Source: Actinomycetota bacterium
GTDB taxonomy: Bacteria; Actinomycetota; Actinomycetes; S36-B12
Reading direction: 5' to 3'
NCBI GenBank assembly: GCA_016717115.1
Contig: JADKGE010000001.1
Coordinates: 434,001 to 498,000 of the forward strand
Length of the DNA stretch: 64,000 nucleotides
Part shown: in pieces, positions 10,271 to 18,940 of the stretch
Numbering within the stretch: position 1 is the stretch's first letter
How the letters are laid out: each line of letters begins with the position of its first letter
The notes under the pieces: model-generated
The model's database searches: none
Seen by the model: only the letters and a program-made list of their open reading frames with translations
Told to the model about the DNA's origin: nothing
Position numbers and translations under genes: made by a program

Positions 10271-11631
10271 CAGCCGCGACTGGCTCGGGCGCCAGGGACG
10301 AACACGTGATCGTGGTAGGCGCCGGTCTCGTCGGCTCGCTGCTCGCCTGCTACCTGGGCCGACGCGGCTATGCCGTCGACGTGTACGAGCGCCGACCCGA
10401 TCCGCGCTCCACGGAGGCCGAGCGTGGACGCTCGATCAACCTTGCCCTCTCCGAGCGCGGCCTCGACGCCCTTCGCCGCATCGATCAGGTCGAGACCGTG
10501 ATGGCGCCGGCCCTGCCCATGCACGGCCGCGCGATCCATGGCCAGGACGGATCGGTCACGTTCCAGTCGTACTCCGCGCACGGCGATCGGGCGATCAACT
10601 CGATCGGGCGCGGCGCCCTGAACGAGACGCTCCTGGACGCCGCCGAGGCGACGCCGGGGGTCCGCCTGCACTTCAGCACCCGCATCGCCGCGTACGACCT
10701 CCCGACGAACACGCTCACGGTGGAACAGGAAGGCGAGCAGGTGCCGGTCTCCGGTGACATCGTTCTCGCGTCCGACGGCTTCGGCAGCGTCGTGCGCCAG
10801 TCGCTTGAGTCGCTCGGCCGGGTGAGTGTCGTCACCGACATGCTCGACTTCGGCTACAAGGAGCTCACCATCCCCGCCGTCGACGGCGACTTCGCCCTCG
10901 ATCCCGACGCCCTGCACATCTGGCCCCGCGGCGCCTCGATGATGATCGCCCTGCCCAACCCCGACAAGTCGTTCACCTGCACCCTGTTCTGGCCCAAGAC
11001 CGGGGAGGGGAGCTTCGACGCGTTCATCACCCAGCAGGACATCATCGAGCACTTCACGTCGGTGTATCCCGATGCCTTCCCGCTCATGCCCAGCCTCGTG
11101 GCCGACTTCCAGTACAACCCCGTCGGGCTGCTGGCCACGGTCCACTCTGATCCCTGGCAGGTCGACGGGAAGGTGGGTCTCATCGGCGACGCCGCGCACG
11201 CGATCCTGCCCTTCTTCGGCCAGGGCGCGAACTGTGGCTTCGAGGACGTCGTCGAACTGGATCGATGCCTCGCGGAGGTCGGTGACGACTGGGCCCTCGC
11301 CCTGCCCATGTACCAGGAGCGCCGACGCGTCAACGCCGAGGCGATCGCGCAGTTGGCCAAGGAGAACTTCGTCGAGATGCGCGACAAGGTGGGGTCGAAG
11401 ACGTTCCTCGCCACTAGGAAGCTGGAGCACGCCCTCGAGAAGCTGCTGCCCGGCACGTACCTCTCGCGCTACGAGATGGTCTCGTTCACAACCATCCCCT
11501 ATTCGGAGGTGATCGAGCGGTCGCGGAACCAGCAGAGGCTGCTCGCGGTCGCGACGGGTGGTGCGGTCCTGGCGATGGCGACCTTCGCCACGACGGTGCT
11601 GCGGCGACTGACGGGAGCGGATGACGAATGA
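10267..11631 (+). CDS. kmo: Kynurenine 3-monooxygenase
   Basis: This FAD-dependent aromatic hydroxylase (454 aa) uses NADPH and O2 to make 3-hydroxykynurenine. The N-terminal Rossmann motif is VIVVGAGLVGSLLACYLGRRG. The family sequence RSINLALSERGLDALR follows, and the second FAD motif is GLIGDAAHAILPFFGQGAN. A short hydrophobic C-terminal segment (LLAVATGGAVLAMATFATTVL) resembles the membrane anchor of eukaryotic KMO. It overlaps kynU and the following RidA-family gene by 4 bp each, so translation is coupled. Confidence 0.95.
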   Translation: MTAATGSGARDEHVIVVGAGLVGSLLACYLGRRGYAVDVYERRPDPRSTEAERGRSINLALSERGLDALRRIDQVETVMAPALPMHGRAIHGQDGSVTFQSYSAHGDRAINSIGRGALNETLLDAAEATPGVRLHFSTRIAAYDLPTNTLTVEQEGEQVPVSGDIVLASDGFGSVVRQSLESLGRVSVVTDMLDFGYKELTIPAVDGDFALDPDALHIWPRGASMMIALPNPDKSFTCTLFWPKTGEGSFDAFITQQDIIEHFTSVYPDAFPLMPSLVADFQYNPVGLLATVHSDPWQVDGKVGLIGDAAHAILPFFGQGANCGFEDVVELDRCLAEVGDDWALALPMYQERRRVNAEAIAQLAKENFVEMRDKVGSKTFLATRKLEHALEKLLPGTYLSRYEMVSFTTIPYSEVIERSRNQQRLLAVATGGAVLAMATFATTVLRRLTGADDE

Positions 11632-12053
11632 CCGCTGAGAGCCACCTCGTCGCCGGCAAGGCCAAGCCCCGTGGGCGGTTTCCGCACGCCAAGCGCGCCG
11701 GCGACCTCATCTACGTCTCCGGCACCTCGAGCCGTCGACCGGATGACACGTTCGTCGGTGTCGACGAGGTCGACGGAGTGAAGGTCCTCGACATCACCGC
11801 GCAGACTCGTGCCGTGATCGAGAACATCGGCGACATCCTCGCTGCCGCAGGGGCCAGCCTCGACGACCTCGTGCAGGTCACGTCGTACCTCGTCGACATG
11901 GCCGATTTCGCGGCGTACAACGCCGCCTACGCCGAGTTCTTCACGGAGACGGGTCCGACACGAACGACCGTTGCCGTGCGCGAGCTGCCCCATCCGGATC
12001 TGCTGATCGAGATCCAGGCCGTCGCCTACAAGCCGGGAGGCACCCATGACTGA
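11628..12053 (+). CDS. RidA-family 2-aminomuconate deaminase
   Basis: This 141-aa YjgF/RidA-fold protein has a near-identical layout to what I recall of the 2-aminomuconate deaminase NbaF of 2-nitrobenzoate degraders: VAGKAKPRGRFPHAKRAGD, IYVSGTSSRRPDDTFVGV, QTRAVIENIGDIL, and LPHPDLLIEIQAVAYKP. It would convert 2-aminomuconate to 4-oxalocrotonate and ammonia. That enzyme acts after ACMSD and a semialdehyde dehydrogenase. The gene is embedded in the operon with 4-bp and 8-bp overlaps, which argues against a general imine-deaminase role. Confidence 0.85.
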   Translation: MTAESHLVAGKAKPRGRFPHAKRAGDLIYVSGTSSRRPDDTFVGVDEVDGVKVLDITAQTRAVIENIGDILAAAGASLDDLVQVTSYLVDMADFAAYNAAYAEFFTETGPTRTTVAVRELPHPDLLIEIQAVAYKPGGTHD

Positions 12054-12570
12054 CCTGACCACGACGCTGGACTTCGACGCCTGGGTGGCGGAGCACGGGC
12101 CGAACCTGAAGCCACCCGTGGGCAACAAGGAGGTCTTCCCCGGTTGCGAGGACTTCATCGTCATGGTGGTCGGCGGGCCTAACCAGCGAACGGACTACCA
12201 CCAGGAGCCGTACGAGGAGGTGTTCTACCAGCTCAAGGGCACGATGCACGTCGATCTTCAGACCCCTGAGGGCAAGCGGACCGTGACGATCGGCCCAGGC
12301 GAGATGTGGGTGCTGCCGCGCGGCGTCCCCCACTCCCCCCAGCGCCCCGAGGCCGGGTCGATCGGGCTCGTCTTCGAGCGGCCCCGCGCCGAGGGGACCC
12401 TCGAGCACTTCCAGTGGTACTGCCCGAACTGCAACAACAAGATCCACGACGTCGAACTGCAGGTACGTGACATCGTCGTCGACCTGCCGCCAGTGTTCGA
12501 GTCGTTCTACGCCGACGACCTCGCTCGCACCTGCACCGAGTGCGGCACCGTGCACCCGGGCAAGGGCTGA
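12046..12570 (+). CDS. 3-Hydroxyanthranilate 3,4-dioxygenase
   Basis: This 174-aa ring-cleaving iron dioxygenase has a cupin fold. The Fe(II) ligands lie in RTDYHQEPYEEVFYQLKG and in the following HSPQRPE stretch. The C-terminal rubredoxin-like iron site seen in bacterial enzymes is present (CPNCNNK and CTECGTVHPGKG). It converts 3-hydroxyanthranilate to 2-amino-3-carboxymuconate semialdehyde. It overlaps the upstream RidA-family gene by 8 bp and precedes the ACMSD gene, the next step. Confidence 0.95.
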   Translation: MTDLTTTLDFDAWVAEHGPNLKPPVGNKEVFPGCEDFIVMVVGGPNQRTDYHQEPYEEVFYQLKGTMHVDLQTPEGKRTVTIGPGEMWVLPRGVPHSPQRPEAGSIGLVFERPRAEGTLEHFQWYCPNCNNKIHDVELQVRDIVVDLPPVFESFYADDLARTCTECGTVHPGKG

Positions 12571-12578
12571 CCCTGCGC

Positions 12579-13577
12579 ATGACGACGCCCGTCATCGACG
12601 TCCACTCGCACTACGTGCCCAAGGGCTGGCCCGACCTCGGTGACGCGTGCGGGGGCACCGACTGGCCCTCACTTCGCGTGGACTCGGCCAGCGAGGCCAC
12701 CATCATGCTGGGCGACAAGGAGTTCCGACGCATCACCGATGCGTGCTGGAACGCCGACCAGCGACTCGCCGACATGGACGAGGACGGCGTCGACATGCAG
12801 GTCGTCTCGCCGACTCCCGTCTTCTTCGCTTACGGTCGCACGGCTGAGCAGGCCGTTGCGGTCGCCCGGATCTTCAACGACCTCGCCCTCGACATCACGT
12901 CGCAAGCGCCCCAGCGGCTGCTCCCGTTCTGTCAGGTCCCGTTGCAGGATCCTGACGCGGCGTGCGCCGAACTTGACCGCTGCCTGGCCAACGGGCACCA
13001 CGGCGTGGAGATCGGCAATCACGTCGGCGATGCCGACCTCGACTCCGAGGGTGTCGTGCAGTTCCTCCAGCATTGCGCGGTTCGGGGGGCGCCCGTCTTC
13101 GTGCACCCGTGGGACATGCCCTCCTCGGCGCGGCTCGCTCGGTGGATGACGCAGTGGCTTGTCGGCATGCCGGCCGAGACGCACCTGTCGATCCTCTCCC
13201 TCATCCTCGGCGGGGCCTTCGACCGGCTGCCGGACGCATTGCGCATCGCCTTCGCGCACGGCGGTGGCTCGTTCGCCTTCTGGCTCGGACGGGCCGACAA
13301 CGCGTGGCATGAGCGCAACGACGTCGTTCGTGGGCGCAGCCAGGCCCCGCCGTCGGCCTACATCGGCCGGTTCAGCGTCGACTCGGTGGTGTTCACCGAA
13401 CCGTCGCTGCGGCTGCTCGTGGATGCTCTCGGACACGAGAACGTGATGATGGGCAGCGACTACCCCTACCCGCTCGGCGAGCGGCCTGCAGGCGCTGTCG
13501 TTCGGCAGGCCGACCTCCTGGAGGTCGACCGTGCCCGCATCCTCGGCGGCAACGCATTGCGCTTCCTCGGTCTGTAG
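12579..13577 (+). CDS. 2-Amino-3-carboxymuconate-6-semialdehyde decarboxylase (ACMSD)
   Basis: This amidohydrolase-superfamily zinc enzyme (332 aa) diverts the 3-hydroxyanthranilate cleavage product from quinolinate/NAD to full catabolism. The metal motif is VIDVHSHYVPKGW at the N-terminus. Further ligand and active-site regions are FVHPWDMP, FAHGGGSFAFWLGR and MMGSDYPYPLGE. The ATG at 12579 places VIDVHSH close to the N-terminus as in the family. An in-frame ATG at 12540 lies inside the preceding gene and was not used. The gene ends the operon and converges on the RCC1 gene 11 bp downstream. Confidence 0.93.
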   Translation: MTTPVIDVHSHYVPKGWPDLGDACGGTDWPSLRVDSASEATIMLGDKEFRRITDACWNADQRLADMDEDGVDMQVVSPTPVFFAYGRTAEQAVAVARIFNDLALDITSQAPQRLLPFCQVPLQDPDAACAELDRCLANGHHGVEIGNHVGDADLDSEGVVQFLQHCAVRGAPVFVHPWDMPSSARLARWMTQWLVGMPAETHLSILSLILGGAFDRLPDALRIAFAHGGGSFAFWLGRADNAWHERNDVVRGRSQAPPSAYIGRFSVDSVVFTEPSLRLLVDALGHENVMMGSDYPYPLGERPAGAVVRQADLLEVDRARILGGNALRFLGL

Positions 13578-13588
13578 CCGCTGTCGCG

Positions 13589-16500
13589 TTACAGCCCGAG
13601 AGTCGTCGCGGCGCTGGACGCGAACGAGTTCAGCGCCTGAGCCTGTGTCCTGGTGATCTTTCGGGACACCAGCGCCGCCCCGACCTGCACCCGGAACGCC
13701 CCGATCGTGACCCGCGCCGCCGGGCCACGGTCTCGCTCGGCCAAGGTCGCTGCGACCGACAAGGTGACCCGCAGGGGATTCGCCACCCGTGGCGCGATCC
13801 CCTGCTCCGCGACCAGCGCGTCGAAGCCCGCCAGGACCGCATCCTTACGGGACTGCACCACGACGGTGAGGGAGTCCGTCACGGACGCACCCGCCGCGTC
13901 CGTCACCGTCACCGTTACCGGGAAGGCGCCGGCGGCGTCGTAGACCCGCGAAAGCTGGAAGGCGCCAGCGGCGTCCACCGTGAGTACCTCAGTCCCGGCG
14001 CCATAGTCCACCGTCGCCGTCCACGCATCGCCCGAATCCGGATCGACGACCTGCCCGGTCAGCGCCCAGTCGTTGCCAGCGACAAGCGAGACGTCGTCTC
14101 CGAGTTCCACCTGCGGCTCGGTGTTGGGCGGCGTCATCGACACCGCGACATTCCACACACTCGCCTGCGACGTTCGCACCGTAAGCCGGAGGTTGCCGGT
14201 CAGCAGGGTTTCCCTTAGGGCAATGCACGGATCCGGCGACGCGTCCGTGGCTCCGGCCGCGCAGTCCGGGACCGCAACCCCATTGCGCAGCAGGACCAGA
14301 CTCGACGCATCCTGCCCGAGGGGCACGATCGAGGCATCCACCTCGAAGACGAATACCAACGGATCCGCCGGCGTACCGTCGGGTGCCGTGATGACCATCT
14401 CCTTGCCCAGCAGCGCGTACCCAGCCATCGACCCCGTCGCCTCCTGCTCGACGATCGTCACCGTCCCCGAATTGGGCGAGGCCACCGCCACCTGAATCGG
14501 GTCCCCGACCGAGGCACCGAGCCCCTGCGGATCTGTTGTCACGGCGCCACCGGCCGTCACGATCTGCGTCGTCGTCCGCTCCGGGCCCGCCAAGGAGAGG
14601 CTGAACGCGCCTCCTGCCGAGATCGCCGAAACACCCGACACCTGCCCGACACGCAACGGGATGGAGCGCGCCACCGTGGTGCCGTCACCCAACTGGCCCC
14701 ACGCGTTGCCTCCCCAGGCCCACAACTCACCGCCGGACGTGACGGCGAGGTTATGGTCACCACCGGCGGAGACCTGCGTTGCACCCGCTACTCCCACCAT
14801 CATGTGAGGCGCGACAAGATCGAGCCCGGGCGCTTCCCCGGCCTGCCCGACCCCATTGGCGCCCCATGCCCACACATCTCCGTTGACATCCCGCGCCAGT
14901 CCGTGCTGGCCGCCCAGCGACACGTCCTCGATCATCGACAGGCCGTCCACCAGCAGCGCACTCGGCTGGAACTGCGATTCCGGGAGGCCGAGTTGCCCCC
15001 ACCGGTTGTCGCCCCACCCCCAGACGTTGCCATCGACATCGCGGGCCAGGTTCGATCCTGAGTTGCTCGAAAGATCCGTGATGACCGGCAGCCCTAGGAC
15101 CTGCACCGGAGCGGCGCTGCCCACCCGAGTGCCGTCTGGCAACAGGCCGAAATCGCGTCCCAGCTGGCCAGACTGATTGCCGCCCCAGGCCCACACGGTG
15201 CCGTCGTCGAGCAGTGCTGCGCTGTGCCCATACCCAGCGGCGACAGCAACGGCACCTGAAGACGATGGCAGACCGAGAACAGGGATCGGAGTCGCGGAAT
15301 CCGCCGTTGTGCCGTCGCCGAGTTGACCCGCGATGTTGCTTCCCCACGCCCAAACATCGCCCGACGAATCCACGGCAAGGCTGTGCGATGGACCCGCGGC
15401 CGCCGTAACCACCACACGCGCGAGGTCAACGAGGGCCGGCGTACCGCGCGCGATTCGGGTTCCGTCGCCCAACTGGCCGTTCTGGTTGACACCCCAGGCC
15501 CACAAAGCGCCCCCATCATCGATCGCGAGGGAGTGCCAGCCCGAGTAGTAGTCCCCGCTCGCCACGATCGCCGAAGCCCCCGCAGGTCCCAGCGCCCGCA
15601 CCGGGCTCACCCGCGACTCGACCCGCCGATCCCCGAGTTGACCGTCGCGGTTACCTCCCCACGTCCACAATCCTCCGGACGCATCGACGGCGAGGCTGTG
15701 GTCGTCCCCGGCCGCGCAGGCCACCACGCTGCCTGGCGGGACCTGCACCCGCCGTGGCGTGGGGGCATCCTCGACCGTTCCGTCACCCAACTGGCCGCGA
15801 TTGTTCCGGCCAAATGCCCAGAGCTCACCGGTCGACGTCCTCGCCAGGACGTGCTCAAAGCCCGTGCAGACTTCCACGACGTCGGCCAGGCCGCTGGTCG
15901 TGTCCACCGGTGCTGGGGTTTCGTGTGGGGTCGTCGACCCGTCTCCAAGCTGGCCGTAGCCGTTGAAGCCCCACGTGTACACCACGCCATCACGGTCCAG
16001 GGCGGTGACGAACTTCCGTCCCGCTGCCACGGCCACGATGTTCTCCAGCCCCGGGACCATCCCGGGCGTGCTGCGGGACTCCAGACCGGCAGTACTCGGT
16101 CCCCACTTGGTCTCGCCCCACGTCCACACGTGACCGTCCACGTCTACTGCGACGGTGTGGTCGCCCAGGGCCGCGGCGCGGACTTGGACGATGCGTGGCA
16201 TCCCAGAATCCGCCAGGCTGATGGGATGCGCGCTGTCCAGTGTCGTTCCGTCCCCAAGCTGCCCATCGGAGTTCTGGCCCCACGTCCACACCACACCACC
16301 AGAATCCAGTGCGACGCTGTGGTCCCTGCCCACCGAGATGGCCGTGATCACCACACTGTCGAGGTCCACCACGTCCACCGGCGAGAACTGCCTGCCGGAA
16401 AAGACGCCCGTCCCGAGGTTGCCGTAGGAGTTGTACCCGAAAGACTGGACGGACCCGTCCGCGGTCAGGATGAGGCTGTGTTCCACCCCAGCCGCGACCG

Positions 16501-16864
16501 ACGTGACGTCAGGCAAGGTTGACAGGGTGATGGGCGTGCCGCGGTCATTCTGGGTGCCGTCGCCGAGTTGGCCGTCCCCATTTCCGCCCCACGACCACGC
16601 TCGCCCCTGATCGTCAGCGGCCAGACTGAACCAATCACCGCCCGCGATCGCCGTCACTCCGTTGAGCACTCGCTTGGGAGTCACCTGCATGGTGCTGGCG
16701 CCGACACCCAACTGGCCCTGCCGGTCATCACCCCAGCCCCAGAGAGTGTCCGAGCCCCCCGCAGCCGCTGCCGGCGGCGCAGCGAACGCCGGCCAGGCCA
16801 GCACGACGCTCAGGGCGATGATTGACAGTGCGCTGGCACGACGCCGGACGCGTAGAGCGCTCAT
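13589..16864 (-). CDS. Secreted RCC1-repeat (beta-propeller) protein with PKD-like domain
   Basis: This 1091-aa exported protein starts at ATG 16864, chosen because GGGGGAGG lies 6 nt upstream. An Arg-rich n-region and a hydrophobic core ending near FAAPPAAAA form the signal peptide. I count 14 RCC1-type units, each with a W-W/F-G-x-N-x-x-G-Q-L-G core (for example WSWGGNGDGQLGDGT). Fourteen fits two seven-bladed propellers. After about residue 750 come a beta-rich region with a PKD-like domain (DPDSGDAWTATVDYG to VTVTDAAGASVTDSL) and an Ala-rich tail. No LPXTG or membrane anchor is visible. Eukaryotic RCC1 is a nuclear exchange factor, but bacterial secreted versions are of unknown function, so adhesion or ligand binding is only a guess. 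Confidence 0.9.
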   Translation of the reverse strand: MSALRVRRRASALSIIALSVVLAWPAFAAPPAAAAGGSDTLWGWGDDRQGQLGVGASTMQVTPKRVLNGVTAIAGGDWFSLAADDQGRAWSWGGNGDGQLGDGTQNDRGTPITLSTLPDVTSVAAGVEHSLILTADGSVQSFGYNSYGNLGTGVFSGRQFSPVDVVDLDSVVITAISVGRDHSVALDSGGVVWTWGQNSDGQLGDGTTLDSAHPISLADSGMPRIVQVRAAALGDHTVAVDVDGHVWTWGETKWGPSTAGLESRSTPGMVPGLENIVAVAAGRKFVTALDRDGVVYTWGFNGYGQLGDGSTTPHETPAPVDTTSGLADVVEVCTGFEHVLARTSTGELWAFGRNNRGQLGDGTVEDAPTPRRVQVPPGSVVACAAGDDHSLAVDASGGLWTWGGNRDGQLGDRRVESRVSPVRALGPAGASAIVASGDYYSGWHSLAIDDGGALWAWGVNQNGQLGDGTRIARGTPALVDLARVVVTAAAGPSHSLAVDSSGDVWAWGSNIAGQLGDGTTADSATPIPVLGLPSSSGAVAVAAGYGHSAALLDDGTVWAWGGNQSGQLGRDFGLLPDGTRVGSAAPVQVLGLPVITDLSSNSGSNLARDVDGNVWGWGDNRWGQLGLPESQFQPSALLVDGLSMIEDVSLGGQHGLARDVNGDVWAWGANGVGQAGEAPGLDLVAPHMMVGVAGATQVSAGGDHNLAVTSGGELWAWGGNAWGQLGDGTTVARSIPLRVGQVSGVSAISAGGAFSLSLAGPERTTTQIVTAGGAVTTDPQGLGASVGDPIQVAVASPNSGTVTIVEQEATGSMAGYALLGKEMVITAPDGTPADPLVFVFEVDASIVPLGQDASSLVLLRNGVAVPDCAAGATDASPDPCIALRETLLTGNLRLTVRTSQASVWNVAVSMTPPNTEPQVELGDDVSLVAGNDWALTGQVVDPDSGDAWTATVDYGAGTEVLTVDAAGAFQLSRVYDAAGAFPVTVTVTDAAGASVTDSLTVVVQSRKDAVLAGFDALVAEQGIAPRVANPLRVTLSVAATLAERDRGPAARVTIGAFRVQVGAALVSRKITRTQAQALNSFASSAATTLGL

Positions 16865-16893
16865 GAGTGGCCTCCCCCGTTGAAGGTGTGCCA

Positions 16894-16922
16894 AGTTTGG
16901 GCGATATGTCTGCTTTGGTCAA
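16894..16922 (-). promoter_or_regulatory. Promoter of the RCC1-repeat gene
   Basis: On the minus strand, TTGACC (16922-16917), a 17-nt spacer and CAAACT (16899-16894) form a sigma-70-like promoter. The start would fall near 16887, leaving a ~23-nt leader containing the strong Shine-Dalgarno sequence at 16871-16878. Confidence 0.5.
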
Positions 16923-17171
16923 TACGACGAATGGGCGCTGACCGGCAAGAAGACGGGCCGCTCCGGCAATCAGGTTGTGAGACACCTGTTGGTCGAGGGT
17001 CGACGTCGTGGATGACGGTCCCGTCGGGGCCGGGCACCGCTGCGTGAACGAAACCACCCGCTCCACGGGCTCGCGCACGCCCCGGCGTGAGGCCGCAATG
17101 TGCGAAACACTCGTGTCGTACTGCTCAGCAGCGGCCGCACCTCCACCCGTAGACTCGGCGACTCAGCCAAC
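16923..17171. other. Intergenic region between the RCC1 gene and tRNA-Thr
   Basis: The gap from 16865 to 17171 (307 bp) holds the RCC1 promoter at its left end and a TAGACT hexamer at 17150-17155 that may be the tRNA -10. No protein-coding potential, repeat or integrase-related signal was seen in the rest. Confidence 0.5.
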
Positions 17172-17246
17172 GCCCCTGTAGCTCAGTGGTAGAGCAACCG
17201 CCTTGTAAGCGGTAGGTCGTCAGTTCAAACCTGACCGGGGGCTCCA
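17172..17246 (+). tRNA. tRNA-Thr (anticodon TGT)
   Basis: The cloverleaf folds fully. The acceptor arm GCCCCTG pairs with CGGGGGC (one T-G pair), the D arm contains GCTCAGTGGTAGAGC, the anticodon stem ACCGC/GCGGT encloses CTTGTAA, and the T arm is GTCAGTTCAAACCTGAC. The CCA end is encoded. The TGT anticodon reads ACA codons. Confidence 0.97.
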
Positions 17247-17269
17247 CCCAACCTTCGCGAGTGGGGCGG

Positions 17270-18940
17270 CTACGGCCTTGGCTCCCAGCGGAACAGCCGC
17301 CAGGCGAGGAGCACGGCAAGCACCAGCCACAGCATGATCACCCCGAGGTGCTGGAACCATGCGGCGTCGAGGGCCGCTCCCGAACTCGTCTGCACCGCGA
17401 TCCATGACATATGGCGCAGGGGGAAGGTCCAGCCGATGGTGGAGAGTGTCGAGGGAAGCTCCGGGGCGTTGACGAAGATGTCGGAGATCATCGACAGCGG
17501 CAGCAACGTCCCCAGGGCGAGGGCGATGGCCGTCTGGGTGGAACGCACGAGCGAGGCCAGCAGCAGCCCGAGGGCCGCAGCGGTCACGATGATCACGACG
17601 AACACAACGGCGGTCATGGCCATGGCCCCGACACCCACGCGGACGCCGAAGAACACCGCGCCGATGCTGAAGATCAACGCCACCGTGAGCAGTCCGAGGA
17701 GCAAGGACGAGCAGAGCTTCCCGGCCAGGTACGCCCAACGCGGCAGGGGCGTACCGCGAAGACGCTTCAGCACACCGCGCCCTCGGTCGTCGACGACGGC
17801 GCCCGAGAGATTGACGTAGGCCAGCACGGCCACGCCGTACACGGAGAAGGCGGCGGCCAGATACTGCGGGAGCGGAAGATCGCCCCACTTGGCCTCGGTG
17901 CCGTAGATGGCCGAGAAGAAGACCAGGAGCACGACGGGGAAGACCACGGCGAAGAACACCGACATCGGGTCGCGCAGCAGTGCCGTGACGGAATAGCGGA
18001 CCTGCCCGGCGACGAGAGCCCACAGCGACGGACCTCCGGACACGACGGCGGGGCTGAGCGTGCGGACGGTGCGCATCGGCTCCAGCTCGCCGCTCCCCAC
18101 CTCCGGCAGGTCGACAGCCGCATGGCTGTCCTTCCCATGACGAGTCCGCCGCGGGTGTGGCTCCCAGGTGAAGAAGCGCAGCGCAATGACCACTCCGACG
18201 ATCCCCCAGGCCGCCATCACGGCGAGGTGATCCCAGTAGATGCCCGAGCCAGTGAGGAACGGGTTGAAGCCATCGGCCACCGCGTTGACGAAGTGCTTGA
18301 GCGGGAAGAACCAGCCCACGCGGTCGAGCCAGTCGGGCAGCGCCACGATGAAGATGTCCGAGATGAAGGCGAGCAGGATGAGGCCGCCGTTCGTGAGCGC
18401 CTGCACCGCACCCGGTGTCGGCATGAGGGCGACCGCTGCCAGTCCCAGTGCCGCGAAGCAGAAGACACCCACAACGATGGTCAGGATCACGGCGGGAACG
18501 GAGCGCCACACGATGTCCACACCGTAGAAGACCGTTCCGATCCCCACGACGACCAGCAGGGCCACCAGTGAGATGTAGACGGCGGTGGCGAGGCGGCCGG
18601 CGATGAGGATCCACGCCGGCAGCGGCGTGCTCCGCATCCGCTTGAGGACGCCGGCCTCGCGCGAGTAGGCGACGCCGAGGGCGAGCGAGACGAACGATGC
18701 CATGCAGATGCCGAACACCGCGAAGACCGGCGTGAGGAACTGGGCCAGGCGGATCCCCGACCGCTCATCCATCACGGCGTTGCCCGCGATCGCGCTGATG
18801 ACGATGAGGAAGGTCGTGGGGAAGATCAGGGTGAAGAAGGCTGCGACCGGCGTTCTCCAGTAGCTGCGGTTGTTGTAGCGGAACTGCCCCCACAACAGCG
18901 ACAGGACCGAGGGCCCGTTGACCGTGTCACGAGTCTCCAC
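17270..18940 (-). CDS. ABC-2 type permease, two permease halves fused
   Basis: This 556-aa membrane protein contains two consecutive ABC-2 permease domains of about 260 residues. Each begins with a cytoplasmic W/AGQxRY...RxP segment, and each has the motif GVLKRxRxTPLPxW and an ISDIFV stretch before the final TPLRHM-like region. A hydrophilic linker (HPRRTRHGKD to ELEPMRTVR) joins them. DrrB-type exporters usually have one such domain and act as dimers, so this is an internal duplication giving both halves in one chain. GTG 18940 was chosen because AGGGGG precedes it. An in-frame ATG at 18970 is the alternative. It overlaps the ATPase gene end by 14 bp. The substrate is unknown. Confidence 0.88.
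   Translation of the reverse strand: METRDTVNGPSVLSLLWGQFRYNNRSYWRTPVAAFFTLIFPTTFLIVISAIAGNAVMDERSGIRLAQFLTPVFAVFGICMASFVSLALGVAYSREAGVLKRMRSTPLPAWILIAGRLATAVYISLVALLVVVGIGTVFYGVDIVWRSVPAVILTIVVGVFCFAALGLAAVALMPTPGAVQALTNGGLILLAFISDIFIVALPDWLDRVGWFFPLKHFVNAVADGFNPFLTGSGIYWDHLAVMAAWGIVGVVIALRFFTWEPHPRRTRHGKDSHAAVDLPEVGSGELEPMRTVRTLSPAVVSGGPSLWALVAGQVRYSVTALLRDPMSVFFAVVFPVVLLVFFSAIYGTEAKWGDLPLPQYLAAAFSVYGVAVLAYVNLSGAVVDDRGRGVLKRLRGTPLPRWAYLAGKLCSSLLLGLLTVALIFSIGAVFFGVRVGVGAMAMTAVVFVVIIVTAAALGLLLASLVRSTQTAIALALGTLLPLSMISDIFVNAPELPSTLSTIGWTFPLRHMSWIAVQTSSGAALDAAWFQHLGVIMLWLVLAVLLAWRLFRWEPRP

Noticed and set aside
12540..12578. Upstream ATG for ACMSD
   Set aside because: It lies inside the dioxygenase gene and adds 13 residues before the conserved N-terminal metal motif. 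ATG 12579 fits the family.
15323..16522. 399-codon frame antisense to the RCC1 gene
   Set aside because: It follows the repeats of the RCC1 gene on the opposite strand and shows no family motif.
17172..17246. tRNA-Thr as an attachment site for an integrated island
   Set aside because: No integrase, duplicated tRNA 3' end or phage gene was seen on either side within the window.
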